64,000 nucleotides of DNA from Clostridium sp. Lineage in GTDB: Bacteria; Bacillota; Clostridia; Clostridiales; Clostridiaceae. This document shows, in pieces, positions 43,101 through 51,296 of the stretch (its first letter is position 1; the number at the start of each line of letters is the position of its first letter). Position numbers and translations under genes: made by a program. Location: positions 1 through 64,000 of the forward strand of contig JARLHR010000091.1 of NCBI GenBank assembly GCA_031292145.1, read 5' to 3'. The notes below the pieces were generated by a model that worked only from the letters and a program-made list of their open reading frames with translations, was not told where the DNA came from and did not search any database.

Positions 43101-44435
43101 AAACAACAAACTTGGAATACCATCTTTAATATTTTTATTAACTAAATTACATAAGCAATGAGTTTTTCCTATGCCACCTTTTCCTTTTAATAGTATATTA
43201 GATGAAAAATACAACTTTACTGGATTAGTTTTAAAAAAGTTTTCTAACTTTTCTAGATATGACTTTACTTCTTTTATGTCATCTAAGTTTTGGCATGGAA
43301 ATGTACACATATACGAAGCCATAAATCCTCTCCATTTTTTATTATTGTATGTTCCTTTTCCATTTATCTTTTCAAATTTTATCAACTCATCTTGAAATAT
43401 ATAATCTAATTTTTCTTTTAGTTCATTAATTAGAGAATTAATCTTATTAAAATATTCTATTTTCTCCTCTACATAAATATCATTTGTTATCTTTCCACAA
43501 TTTTTAACTATATCATTTAACTTTTTATAGACATGCATAGTTTCTTCTCTTGCTTCATCTGAAAATACATTGCCATATGAATTTTCATTAACACAGCCTT
43601 CTAATCTTTTAATATACTCTGTTAACTTTAATATCATCTCTTCTAGTTCATTAATATTATTGTTATCTCTAGTAAAAAATAATAAGCTTCTAGAAGTTTC
43701 AGTATTAATATTTAATTCTTCATTATATCTAGGTCCTGCTATTCTAATAGCTTCATCTATATGCTTTTCAAATATACTAATACTTAATTCGTCACCTGCG
43801 TATGATAAAGTACTTTTAGATTCTCTCTTTAACTCTTTTTCCTCTATATTACAATATTCATCTATATTACTAAGCAACCTTCTAATTATATTAAAAGAAA
43901 TTCCAAATAACTTATCACTAGTACCTTGTTGTATTACAATACCAACAATTAGATTATCTATTATTAATGGTGAACCAGATAATCCTTTATAACTTTGAAG
44001 AGCATCTTCTTTTTTAACACACATAGTATAGTCAACATTTCTATTACTATCTTTTTGATTAGCTGATATTACTCCATAAATATGCATTCCATTTTTCTGT
44101 TCCTTTGGATAACCATACACATTAAAATTAAAATCTTTTAAATTATTTTTTGCACATATAACTTTTGTATAATTAATACCAAATATCTCTTCAGTTAATT
44201 CAACTATCACACAATCAATATCTTTCTCATAAGCTTCAATTAAATTTATAGTTTTTCCTTTGACTTCCCCATAACCTTTAAAATTTATAATTACCTCTTT
44301 TTCTTTTACTGATTCCATTGGTTTTAGCAGATTGTGTCTTGCTGTAATAAAATATTTTGAATTTACCAAAAAACCTGTACCAATTACACCATTATCAATA
44401 ATTATTTGCCCTGTAATTTTTGTTAAATCAAACAT
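40152..44435 (-). CDS. Trypsin-like protease / NACHT STAND protein (AVAST type 1-like)
   Basis: A 1427-residue protein. The N-terminal 190 residues are a trypsin-like serine protease: GTGFLV, His34 in TARHNL, Asp74 in KDIDCVIVEL and Ser153 in GLSGSPLI. The AGPRYNEELNI block near 233-243 is of a kind seen in prokaryotic STAND defence proteins. The NACHT ATPase has Walker A GKGGIGKT (418-425), Walker B ILICIDGINE (about 488-497) and the LIVSCRS sensor. The last 800 residues are helical, without an obvious repeat, and should be the sensor. The start is the ATG at 44435: its SD (AAAGGAGA) is inside the end of the MBL gene, one base away. By analogy with Avs proteins, binding of a phage protein would trigger oligomers and proteolysis. 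Confidence 0.85.
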   Translation of the reverse strand: MFDLTKITGQIIIDNGVIGTGFLVNSKYFITARHNLLKPMESVKEKEVIINFKGYGEVKGKTINLIEAYEKDIDCVIVELTEEIFGINYTKVICAKNNLKDFNFNVYGYPKEQKNGMHIYGVISANQKDSNRNVDYTMCVKKEDALQSYKGLSGSPLIIDNLIVGIVIQQGTSDKLFGISFNIIRRLLSNIDEYCNIEEKELKRESKSTLSYAGDELSISIFEKHIDEAIRIAGPRYNEELNINTETSRSLLFFTRDNNNINELEEMILKLTEYIKRLEGCVNENSYGNVFSDEAREETMHVYKKLNDIVKNCGKITNDIYVEEKIEYFNKINSLINELKEKLDYIFQDELIKFEKINGKGTYNNKKWRGFMASYMCTFPCQNLDDIKEVKSYLEKLENFFKTNPVKLYFSSNILLKGKGGIGKTHCLCNLVNKNIKDGIPSLLFFGQEFREKSPEETMLEKLSIKGITFEYLLYRLNIIGEIENKVILICIDGINETDNKRYWNDNLIRLVEKIKKYRNVKLIVSCRSLYVSEVLENDVADRILFINHTGFRGVEYAALEKYFQYYNIGIPFENKMEQEYYNPLFLKLYCETLNDTKEEAIFDIDGLTDLLQRFLKARNDKISKKLSKYMSTRDKVVFLCAEKIAEYMNAKSVNFIEWKELRKIIKLVLTELLGESDGIVKQLLDELISENILKENDVNEETVSFSFERFYDYLIAENILKMHIGNELKLKVNELLNNIIIYKGVLEVIIILYREKYDNEIIYDLELQNAKLYKLTLTSLAWRKTEQVDYQTIKIIEHCLCYTDDQELIETSLFSILELSLKKKCIINAYYFNNLFMYKNIINRDNFLGYIMLKSYENHEIIGKIVKNAGNLNSRNLDMEIIKLWEIILGWFTSLNDRYLRDLSSKALTNIIRLYPETIFFVIDVFKKVNDEYIQERLWGAIYASLILNREKEDIKNVIEYIYKNFIFENNFPTNILIRDYLRNIAEFAKHLNLLDYNIEDFRPPYNSEKINKIKSKDIEKIKEEYSELYYNCTESDFGIYTISGEVEDYGFSKKDIGNLIFVEILDMGYSEKTKKLDEYIDYTYGSLRSRDESVERVGKKYQNIALYNILGRIYDNYIYKPKYKYDDYEEIIPKEQGNRFRKIDLTCILPENLNINFKGNEFTYDFDRIRNLKYMDWFRKEDLKNATKKLIEFRYEDEEYILLEGYFDSEDYEGRGERYPLREIWFQIRSYLVKNIELKKFKGWVEDKNFDGRWMPEGRNFYEGCIGEYPWSASYRNYLEQEYERKKVNGLQVKLIPTINQFNNEKDSPFCSTDIANKFLFPCNEFFKDIDLTWNGGNVYTYDSKKMFIMGMGKDRVIYVNRQLLNEYLDRNEFTLIWTTLGEKQIITGGIGNNFPGRAEISESCIYEEKKVVKSHYLYNIINGR

Positions 44436-44436
44436 C

Positions 44437-45630
44437 TCAATATCTCCTTTCAACATAATTTATGCCATCACCGACCAAAACGTTATACCTATAATGTGCC
44501 ATCCAAGCCTCATTATTGAGAATTTCATATTGTCTTACTGGATAATTAAAAATAAGAGTCTTTTTCTGTTGATTTCTACAAATTAAATTAGCAAGCACAT
44601 CAATATCAGGATGTCCAAATTTTTCAGAATTAGATGAAATAACGTAGTCATCTGATCTAAACGTGGTTAAAAAATCATTGGTCATATTGTATCTACTCCC
44701 ATGGTGCGGTAATTTTATAAGATTAAATTTTGCATTTTCACCATATTCCTCGATCAATTTTTTAGTTATCATACATTTATCCTTTATTTTAACTATAGAA
44801 TCACCTAAAAATAGTAGTTTTTTCTCATCAATTTCTAATACAAATGAAATTGAACTACCATTTACAATTGAATTATCAACTTCCTGTAAATCACTTACAT
44901 AACTTTCTAGTTCATCGCTCCCTGATACATTTTTTCTGTACTTCTCATAATGATTTTTTAATCTGGAAACTAAAAACTCAAAAGTAGATACTAACTTCAT
45001 ACATTTAGGAACTGTAAATTTATAATTTTCTTTCGCTAATTCCTCTGCCCACTCTTCTTCTAGAATTCTTAATTCTTCCATGTTTGGGCTTATTATTTTA
45101 ATCTTAACGTGTTCTGAAAACTTAATCTTTTTCAATTTATTTGTTATAGCTTTACCATCTACCACTTTATTGTGGTTATATTTCCCGAACTCAATTAAAC
45201 TTGAAAAAGAAATTCCTCCAATAGCACTAGCATCCTCAATTTCTTTAAATTCATCTTCATAACCCTTTTCACATATCTTATCTATAATCTTTATATCATT
45301 ATCTATTGTTTTTTCACTCATAGTGTACGCTTCAGCTATTTGTTCTAATCCGTTATACCAGATTTCATCTATTTCAATATACTTACTCTTATTATTATCC
45401 CTTAAAAAAGAAATTAATCCATTAATATGATCCGAATCAATATGTGTATTAATTAGCAAATCAATTTTCTGACCAGTTTTTGATAATTTTTTTAATTCTT
45501 TCTTCAATGAATTTTTATATGTATCACTTAAGCCTCCATCAACAAGAATATTAAAGCTTTTATTTAAATTATGTATACCTATTAAAAAACAATCACCATA
45601 CCCTGCCGGAAATATTTTCAGATTAACCAA
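44437..45630 (-). CDS. MBL-fold hydrolase of ComEC type, coupled to the protease-STAND gene
   Basis: A 397-residue metallo-beta-lactamase-fold protein. The blocks FPAGYGDCFLI, NILVDGGL, NTHIDSDHINGL (metal ligands HxDxDH), FLGDS, LPHHGSRYN and SSNSEKFGHPD are those of the MBL domain of ComEC-type proteins and of stand-alone relatives. An insertion of about 110 residues lies between the second and third metal-ligand regions. Start: TTG at 45630, eight bases after GAGGGTG; a GTG three codons earlier is too close to the SD. Its stop codon is one base from the ATG of the protease-STAND gene, so the two must work together. MBL plus protease-STAND is the layout described for AVAST type 1 anti-phage systems. 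Confidence 0.85.
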   Translation of the reverse strand: MVNLKIFPAGYGDCFLIGIHNLNKSFNILVDGGLSDTYKNSLKKELKKLSKTGQKIDLLINTHIDSDHINGLISFLRDNNKSKYIEIDEIWYNGLEQIAEAYTMSEKTIDNDIKIIDKICEKGYEDEFKEIEDASAIGGISFSSLIEFGKYNHNKVVDGKAITNKLKKIKFSEHVKIKIISPNMEELRILEEEWAEELAKENYKFTVPKCMKLVSTFEFLVSRLKNHYEKYRKNVSGSDELESYVSDLQEVDNSIVNGSSISFVLEIDEKKLLFLGDSIVKIKDKCMITKKLIEEYGENAKFNLIKLPHHGSRYNMTNDFLTTFRSDDYVISSNSEKFGHPDIDVLANLICRNQQKKTLIFNYPVRQYEILNNEAWMAHYRYNVLVGDGINYVERRY

Positions 45631-45734
45631 AATATTCACACCCTCATTTGAAATTTTTTACACTTCCATTATACCATCATCAATTAATAAATTTATAGTC
45701 TGATTAGCCACTCATCAAAATAGTGTTATTAAAC

Positions 45735-46056
45735 ATATTACTTATTTACATTATTATTATTATCAGGTAAAATATACTCAGATTATAAGCCAATTAAATA
45801 TCTTTTACTTGAGGTCACTCCTCAAACCTTCCAAAATTTATCAATCCAACTTGGAAGCAGCTCATGGTTTTTAGGAATTATACTTGCTGGTGTAATTTCA
45901 GCCAATCTATCAAATATATCTAATTATATATTCAAAAAATATTTTCATGATATGGAGTTGATTTGGATGATATTAAATTTAATTATTATTATAATGGTGG
46001 CTTGTTTTGGAGTTGCGGCAATTATGCCGTTTTCTGGAGGGTTGATTGAACAGTAA
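45735..46056 (+). pseudogene. Fragment of a membrane protein, no start codon
   Basis: On the plus strand an open frame of about 105 codons begins after a stop and contains no ATG, GTG or TTG near its start. It reads as a membrane protein end: SDYKPIKYLLLEVTPQ, then a helix (SSSWFLGIILAGVISANLS), an IFKKYFHDMELIW segment and a second helix ending SGGLIEQ. It is the only plus-strand coding-like signal among minus-strand defence genes. It is probably the 3' remnant of a gene cut by rearrangement. I do not recognise the family. Confidence 0.35.
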
Positions 46057-46168
46057 TTGATATTATCTATATATATCAAGCCTTAAACGCTGGATGCTTC
46101 GCCATGTTATGTATATTAATAATTACATAATAAGTTGAAGTAGACCAGCAGGCCATTATAAATATCAA

Positions 46169-46990
46169 TTATTTAATTATTTTAGGCGGGTTTTTAAATA
46201 CAATATTTTCCATTTCATAATCTTTTGGGTCGATAATCTTATAAGTCTTACAATTTATTGTACATTCATCTTCATTGTAATTTGCTATTACTGCTCTACT
46301 ATCTATTGCTAACAGAATAACATATTTATTACTTTTATAATCAACTATTGTATATTTTTGATTATTTTGTATATCAACACCTATAAAATTACAAAAAGTG
46401 ACCGCAACCATTATGGCTAGCAATAACAACAAACAAGACATTTTAAAAAATAATCTTATCCAAAAGAATTTACTTTTATTTAATTTTGTTTTTATATTTA
46501 TGATATTTATATTAAAATACATAAATTTTAGTCCACAATAAGTTATGAATAAAATAATAAAAAAAACTACATTTTGGATATTTTTATTATTAATATCATA
46601 ATCTCTAAATATAATTCTAGAGTAATAAATTCCTACTGTTACAGTTATAAGAATAAGCATACCCCGTTTTAAAATTTTCCAAATAACACCTTGAGGTTCA
46701 TAGTTTCTTGTTATAATAGGTAATATTACAGCCAAAAACCAAATTATAAAATTAGGTACTGCTACAACAAATATATCTTGAATGCTATATTTAAAAAATT
46801 CAGTATTTATTCCATAATAATTAAACATTGAAAGCTTTCTTGCACCTGCTGACAAAGTTAATATTACTACAATAATACTAGAGATCAGTCCCCAATTTTT
46901 TAAAACTTTCTTATATTTTTTTGGCTTATTAAGATCATCTACAACTTTTAAAATACTTTCGTCATAACTATAAATTATATTTTTCACCAT
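46169..46990 (-). CDS. Unknown membrane protein with five or six helices
   Basis: A 273-residue protein. After a cytoplasmic N-terminus of about 35 residues come hydrophobic helices near 38-58, 75-95, 110-130, 140-160 and 180-205, then a soluble C-terminal domain of about 65 residues (YTIVDYKSNKYVILLAIDSR onward), probably facing outward. No motif is recognised. ATG at 46990, with AAGGGA at working distance; earlier in-frame starts have none. It lies between the AVAST-like pair and the TerB operon. Orphan membrane proteins in such positions are often effectors or immunity factors, but nothing here shows which. Confidence 0.6.
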   Translation of the reverse strand: MVKNIIYSYDESILKVVDDLNKPKKYKKVLKNWGLISSIIVVILTLSAGARKLSMFNYYGINTEFFKYSIQDIFVVAVPNFIIWFLAVILPIITRNYEPQGVIWKILKRGMLILITVTVGIYYSRIIFRDYDINNKNIQNVVFFIILFITYCGLKFMYFNINIINIKTKLNKSKFFWIRLFFKMSCLLLLLAIMVAVTFCNFIGVDIQNNQKYTIVDYKSNKYVILLAIDSRAVIANYNEDECTINCKTYKIIDPKDYEMENIVFKNPPKIIK

Positions 46991-47802
46991 TGACATTCCC
47001 TTCGTGTAAATTAACTGTTGCAATATAGTAAAACAATTGAAATTATTACTTAAGTTATTTTTAATAAATTCATTATATCAACTAGTTTTACATTAATCTA
47101 CAATATCCTTTGAAATTTTTATAAAATATACCATTATTTTCACATACTAAGTCTAGGAACATCACAATATAAGAAATAAAGCGTAGTCCAAATTCTATAA
47201 AACTTAATGACTTAAATATTATAATATGAACGCAGTGCTACTCACTTAATAACAATTGTAAAAAGTAATATTATTTCTATCTGATATATAAAAATACTTA
47301 AATTATAACAATCCTATGTTATAATTCAAGTATATGTAATTTACTAGTTAAGTTAATAACACGACCATAACACAATTAACTTTTTTAGATAATACATGAT
47401 GAAATAGAATCGATAAATCTTAAAACCTCATAAAATAAAGCCTTCAAAGAGTCTATAAAATACATTAAAATTCAAATCCACGAACTCTAGGAATATCAAA
47501 ATTCCAGAAATATTTTTCATATAAATAACTTATATACTTGAGTTAATGTTAAAATAAATCATTTAGTTTATATAAAGCTGGTATTTATGTTGAACTATGA
47601 CCCAACACATGGTTTATGATCCATGGTAATAAATGCTGTTACAATCATCGTCCTATTCCTATCTTTGACAACAAAAAAATCCATAACAATACTATATTAA
47701 TATCTTTGATAATATGTTTGGTGGATGCAAACAGCTATTATACTAAGCTACCAATACAAAATTATCTTTACTAATAAAAAAATCACTTTTATTTCTACTA
47801 TA
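46991..47802. other. 812-bp gap, no gene recognised
   Basis: AT-rich, no frame of note on either strand. One hairpin at 47290-47331 (AATTATAACA / TGTTATAATT) could end a transcript or serve as an operator. Upstream of the 46990 gene, it should also carry that gene's promoter. Confidence 0.35.
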
Positions 47803-47803
47803 A

Positions 47804-47835
47804 AGCTGAATTATGAAATGCTTCATAATTCAGCT
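47804..47835 (-). terminator. Terminator of the TerB / BrxD-like / helicase operon
   Basis: Perfect 14-bp arms AGCTGAATTATGAA / TTCATAATTCAGCT with a 4-base loop, 6 bases after the helicase stop codon, followed by TTTATA on the minus strand. Confidence 0.7.
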
Positions 47836-47840
47836 AAGTT

Positions 47841-49973
47841 TTAATTATTTATAATTCTTATTTTATATTCCTTTAAAAACTTTAATGCACCATCGATATC
47901 TATTTCATTAGATGCATGCATATCAAGCTGTAGTTCTTTAGGAATATATTCAAGATACTTTGATCTAAACCATTCATTTTCCTTGGTAACTTTAAACAGT
48001 TCGTCACTTACCCACTCCTTATTCTTGATTTCTTCTAATATTTTTTCTAATGGATAAACACCAGCCATTTTTAATCTTCCAAGCTCGTCATATTCTTCTA
48101 CATTAATTCCTGATGCTTTTAGCATCCAAACTAAAGTTCTAAATACTTTTGTTCCAGTAAAAGTTTCAAAAATCATCTCATCTCTACCCTGCCAAATTAT
48201 TCTTTCGTCATAATTAACTTTATAAGTTTTATATGGCATTCTAAGTTCATTTAGTAAATTTAAAGCTGTTTCATTGGCATATTTAAATTCCTGATTACTA
48301 CATAAAAGTTCCATAATTTTCTCAAGTATCCTACAGTTAAGTTTCACACCACCACCAAAATACCTTGGTGGTTTTGCATTAGAAGCTGTTTCTACATATA
48401 TTTTATCTCTTTTATTGTCAATGCTAATTATAGTCCAGAGTTTTCCTGACAATATAATATTATCATTTAATTTAATAGGGGCAGCTTTATCAAGTTGACC
48501 AATCTTTTTATTTCCATGCTGAACTGTATATTCCTCAGAACTTAAAAATACTGCATAAAACTCCTTGCTTCTCAACAGTCGCTCACCTTCCAAACCAACA
48601 ATATATTCATTTCTACCCTTGATAAGCTCTAAATAATCTTTTTCTGCCATATGATCTATAAGTATCTTAATTTTATTTTTTAAAAGATTATCAAATATAT
48701 AAATTGAATCAATTCTATTCACTAAATCTTGAAAAGTCAATCCATTAGTTTCATTACATAGTGAAATTATCTGATGAAAAAGAATATCATACGGTAACGA
48801 ATAACCATATGCTGGCTCCACCCATTTTTCTAGCAGCAGTTCCATAACTGCTAAGGACTGGAGTAAACTATCATTTTGCGTGGTATAAAGCTGTAGCAAC
48901 TGACTGGAATCTTTTTTTCTTCCCGAGCGCCCTAGCCTTTGCTTTAAGGATGAAACTGTAAAAGTACTGTCCATTTGGATAACTAACTCAATAGCTCCTA
49001 TATCTATTCCTAATTCAAGCGAGCTTGTAGCTACAACAGTCTGTGGAGAACTAGATTCTAACATTCTTTTCTCTACATACTCCCTTTCCTTTTTATCTAT
49101 CGAGGAATGATGTGCATAATATGTTTCTCCGATCCCTTCTTTATCAGATAGACGATTAAGTAACACTGTTGCCTCTTCAACCTCTCCTCTGCTGTTACAG
49201 AATATTATTGATTTATTTTCCTTAGTTAGTTCCCTAATATCTTCAAAAAGTTCCAAAGGCTTTTTCCCACCCTCATCTTGATTAAAATGCATTAGAGAGT
49301 AATAAAGTTTTTTGTCACTATCCTTCGCCTCAATAATCTCAACACTATCCGTCTCCTTAATATTAACCCAATTTCTAACAAAATCAAAATTGTCAATAGT
49401 TGCTGATAAACCAATAATTCTAGGCTTAGAATTATTATAGTACTCCAATCTATATAATAAAGACCTTAACTGTACCCCTCTTTCACTATTAAAGAAAGAA
49501 TGAATCTCATCTATTATTATAAACTCAACATTCTTAAATAACATATTTGCACTTTCAGTTCTGTTAATTAATATACTTTCTATGGATTCTGGTGTTATTT
49601 GTAATATTCCTGAAGGATTTTTTATAAATTTATTTTTCTTGCTCTGATCCACATCCCCATGCCATCTATGTATTACAATTTCAAGACTTTCAGAAAGTTT
49701 GTCTATTCTCTCAAACTGATTATTTATTAATGCCTTTAGCGGGGATACATATATTGCCTTCAAAGATGTCTTTCCACTTTCTTCCATAATGCTTAGTATT
49801 GGCAAAAAAGCTGCTTCTGTTTTACCAGAAGCAGTACCTGAACATATTATTACATTTTTATTAGTATTCATTATGATAGGGATAGTCTTTTCCTGAATAG
49901 GTGTAAAGCTGTCCCATTTCATATCCCATACTTTTTTTTGCATCTTCTTTGATAGTAAATTAAAGGAACTCAT
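47841..49973 (-). CDS. Lhr/BrxH-like superfamily 2 helicase
   Basis: A 710-residue DExH helicase. Q-like motif and motif I: FTPIQEKTIPIIM and CSGTASGKTEAAFLPIL (Walker A about 44-51). Motif II: IIIDEIHSFF. Motif III: GLSATID. Motifs IV-VI: SIIFCNSRGEVEEA, VATSSLELGIDIG and SLKQRLGRSGRKK. After the helicase core comes a winged-helix and C-terminal part like that of Lhr, including KPPRYFGGGVKLN. Lhr-type enzymes translocate on single-stranded DNA and unwind DNA or RNA-DNA hybrids. Last gene of a three-gene operon, 9 bases after the ATPase gene, with SD TAGGAGG. The pairing with a BrxD-like ATPase resembles the brxD-brxHI pair of some BREX systems. Confidence 0.87.
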   Translation of the reverse strand: MSSFNLLSKKMQKKVWDMKWDSFTPIQEKTIPIIMNTNKNVIICSGTASGKTEAAFLPILSIMEESGKTSLKAIYVSPLKALINNQFERIDKLSESLEIVIHRWHGDVDQSKKNKFIKNPSGILQITPESIESILINRTESANMLFKNVEFIIIDEIHSFFNSERGVQLRSLLYRLEYYNNSKPRIIGLSATIDNFDFVRNWVNIKETDSVEIIEAKDSDKKLYYSLMHFNQDEGGKKPLELFEDIRELTKENKSIIFCNSRGEVEEATVLLNRLSDKEGIGETYYAHHSSIDKKEREYVEKRMLESSSPQTVVATSSLELGIDIGAIELVIQMDSTFTVSSLKQRLGRSGRKKDSSQLLQLYTTQNDSLLQSLAVMELLLEKWVEPAYGYSLPYDILFHQIISLCNETNGLTFQDLVNRIDSIYIFDNLLKNKIKILIDHMAEKDYLELIKGRNEYIVGLEGERLLRSKEFYAVFLSSEEYTVQHGNKKIGQLDKAAPIKLNDNIILSGKLWTIISIDNKRDKIYVETASNAKPPRYFGGGVKLNCRILEKIMELLCSNQEFKYANETALNLLNELRMPYKTYKVNYDERIIWQGRDEMIFETFTGTKVFRTLVWMLKASGINVEEYDELGRLKMAGVYPLEKILEEIKNKEWVSDELFKVTKENEWFRSKYLEYIPKELQLDMHASNEIDIDGALKFLKEYKIRIINN

Positions 49974-49982
49974 ATTTACCTC

Positions 49983-51296
49983 CTATTGATCAGAACTTTG
50001 GAAACGACTTGCAATATTTTTGTTTTTACTAACACTATCGCTGTTTTCTCCAAAGATTTGTTTACGATCAAATAAAGGATTTTGCCGCAAAATATTAAGC
50101 GCACCTATAAAGTTCCTTACTACGTCTCTTGTTGTCATATTTTCTTCAGCTCCAGGTCTTGAATACTCAGTTTGAATAAAACCTTTTATTTTCTCATCAT
50201 TCACATTATCTTCAAATTCATTATGTGTTTCATGAATCTCTCTGATTTTCTGTAACAAGACAAAAGTCTCCTCTAACTTTAAGGGTGTAAGTTTTATTAC
50301 CGGCTGAGTTAAATCCCTAAATACAGCAGTTTCAAACCGATTTGTGGCTAATCTACTTTTTAATGCCTCATAGCTGAAAAGTCCCCTTCTCTCATCTTCT
50401 AAAAACTCATGGGTACCACCAATAGTTATATACAAACCTTCAACTGTTCCCTGAAGAGTGTCATTATAAATTTTTAGTATGGTTTCATAATTTTTATCTC
50501 TCGTTTGAGGATGAGTTATCTTATATAGATTAATAGCTTCATCAAGATTAATAACTAATCCTGAGTATCCTACCTGTTTTATAAATTGAGATAATACTTT
50601 TATATATTCATAATAATTGCTGTCATCTATAATTTCTCTCACCCCAAGATCAGCTCTAGCTTCAGTCTTAGTTGTATATTCTCCTCTTAACCAGCGTAAG
50701 GTACATCTCATAAGTTCTGTATTGTCCTCTATATAGCTCTTGAAATATAGGGTTAATATTCTAGCAAAATCATATCCTCCAGTTAACGCATCCATCTTAC
50801 TTACAATCTTATTAATCTCTAATTCTACTTCCTTAATAAACTGCTCATTTCCAAACTCAACTGAACCATAACCCTTTTCTACAGCCACTTTTGATTGTAC
50901 TTCACTAATCCATTTATCCAATATTGTAGGTAAAGCATTCCCATCAGGTACTGTAGCTATAGATATATTCTTTACAAGTTCAGTATATAAAGCAACTGCT
51001 TTACCATCACTTCCAAACAATCGTCTCTCTGGAGTAAAATCAGCCTTACCAACTACAAAATTTTCTTTAAATGCAATTTGCTGAATTAAAGCTTGTATAA
51101 AACTTTTTCCACTTCCAAAAGGCCCAATAAAAAACTTGATAATGGAAGCTCCTTTTTTTACATTATCTAAATCTTTAAGTATTTGCTCTGCTTCCTCTTT
51201 ACGTCCAACCAATATATACTGTAAACCTCTATTAGGCACAACGCCACCTTGAAGCGCAGTTAAAATCGCTCCTGAATCCCTCTTTTTAATCTTCAT
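49983..51296 (-). CDS. BrxD-like P-loop ATPase (DUF2791 family)
   Basis: A 437-residue ATPase. The N-terminus IKKRDSGAILTALQGGVVPN and the Walker A GPFGSGKS (58-65), followed by FTPERRLFGSDGKAVALYTELV, are characteristic of the DUF2791/BrxD family; Walker B is LVINLDEAINLY. C-terminal parts include TIGGTHEFLEDERRGLFSYEAL and the TTRDVVRNFIGALNILRQNP block. Relatives act with helicases in BREX and in Ter-associated gene sets. The ATG directly follows the stop codon of the TM2-TerB gene (TAA ATG), so the two are translationally coupled. There is no pglX, pglZ or brxC nearby. Confidence 0.83.
   Translation of the reverse strand: MKIKKRDSGAILTALQGGVVPNRGLQYILVGRKEEAEQILKDLDNVKKGASIIKFFIGPFGSGKSFIQALIQQIAFKENFVVGKADFTPERRLFGSDGKAVALYTELVKNISIATVPDGNALPTILDKWISEVQSKVAVEKGYGSVEFGNEQFIKEVELEINKIVSKMDALTGGYDFARILTLYFKSYIEDNTELMRCTLRWLRGEYTTKTEARADLGVREIIDDSNYYEYIKVLSQFIKQVGYSGLVINLDEAINLYKITHPQTRDKNYETILKIYNDTLQGTVEGLYITIGGTHEFLEDERRGLFSYEALKSRLATNRFETAVFRDLTQPVIKLTPLKLEETFVLLQKIREIHETHNEFEDNVNDEKIKGFIQTEYSRPGAEENMTTRDVVRNFIGALNILRQNPLFDRKQIFGENSDSVSKNKNIASRFQSSDQ

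Noticed and set aside
43570..43992. 140-codon plus-strand frame opposite the protease-STAND gene
   Set aside because: It lies antisense to the protease and linker region; no SD and low-complexity Ser/Leu composition.
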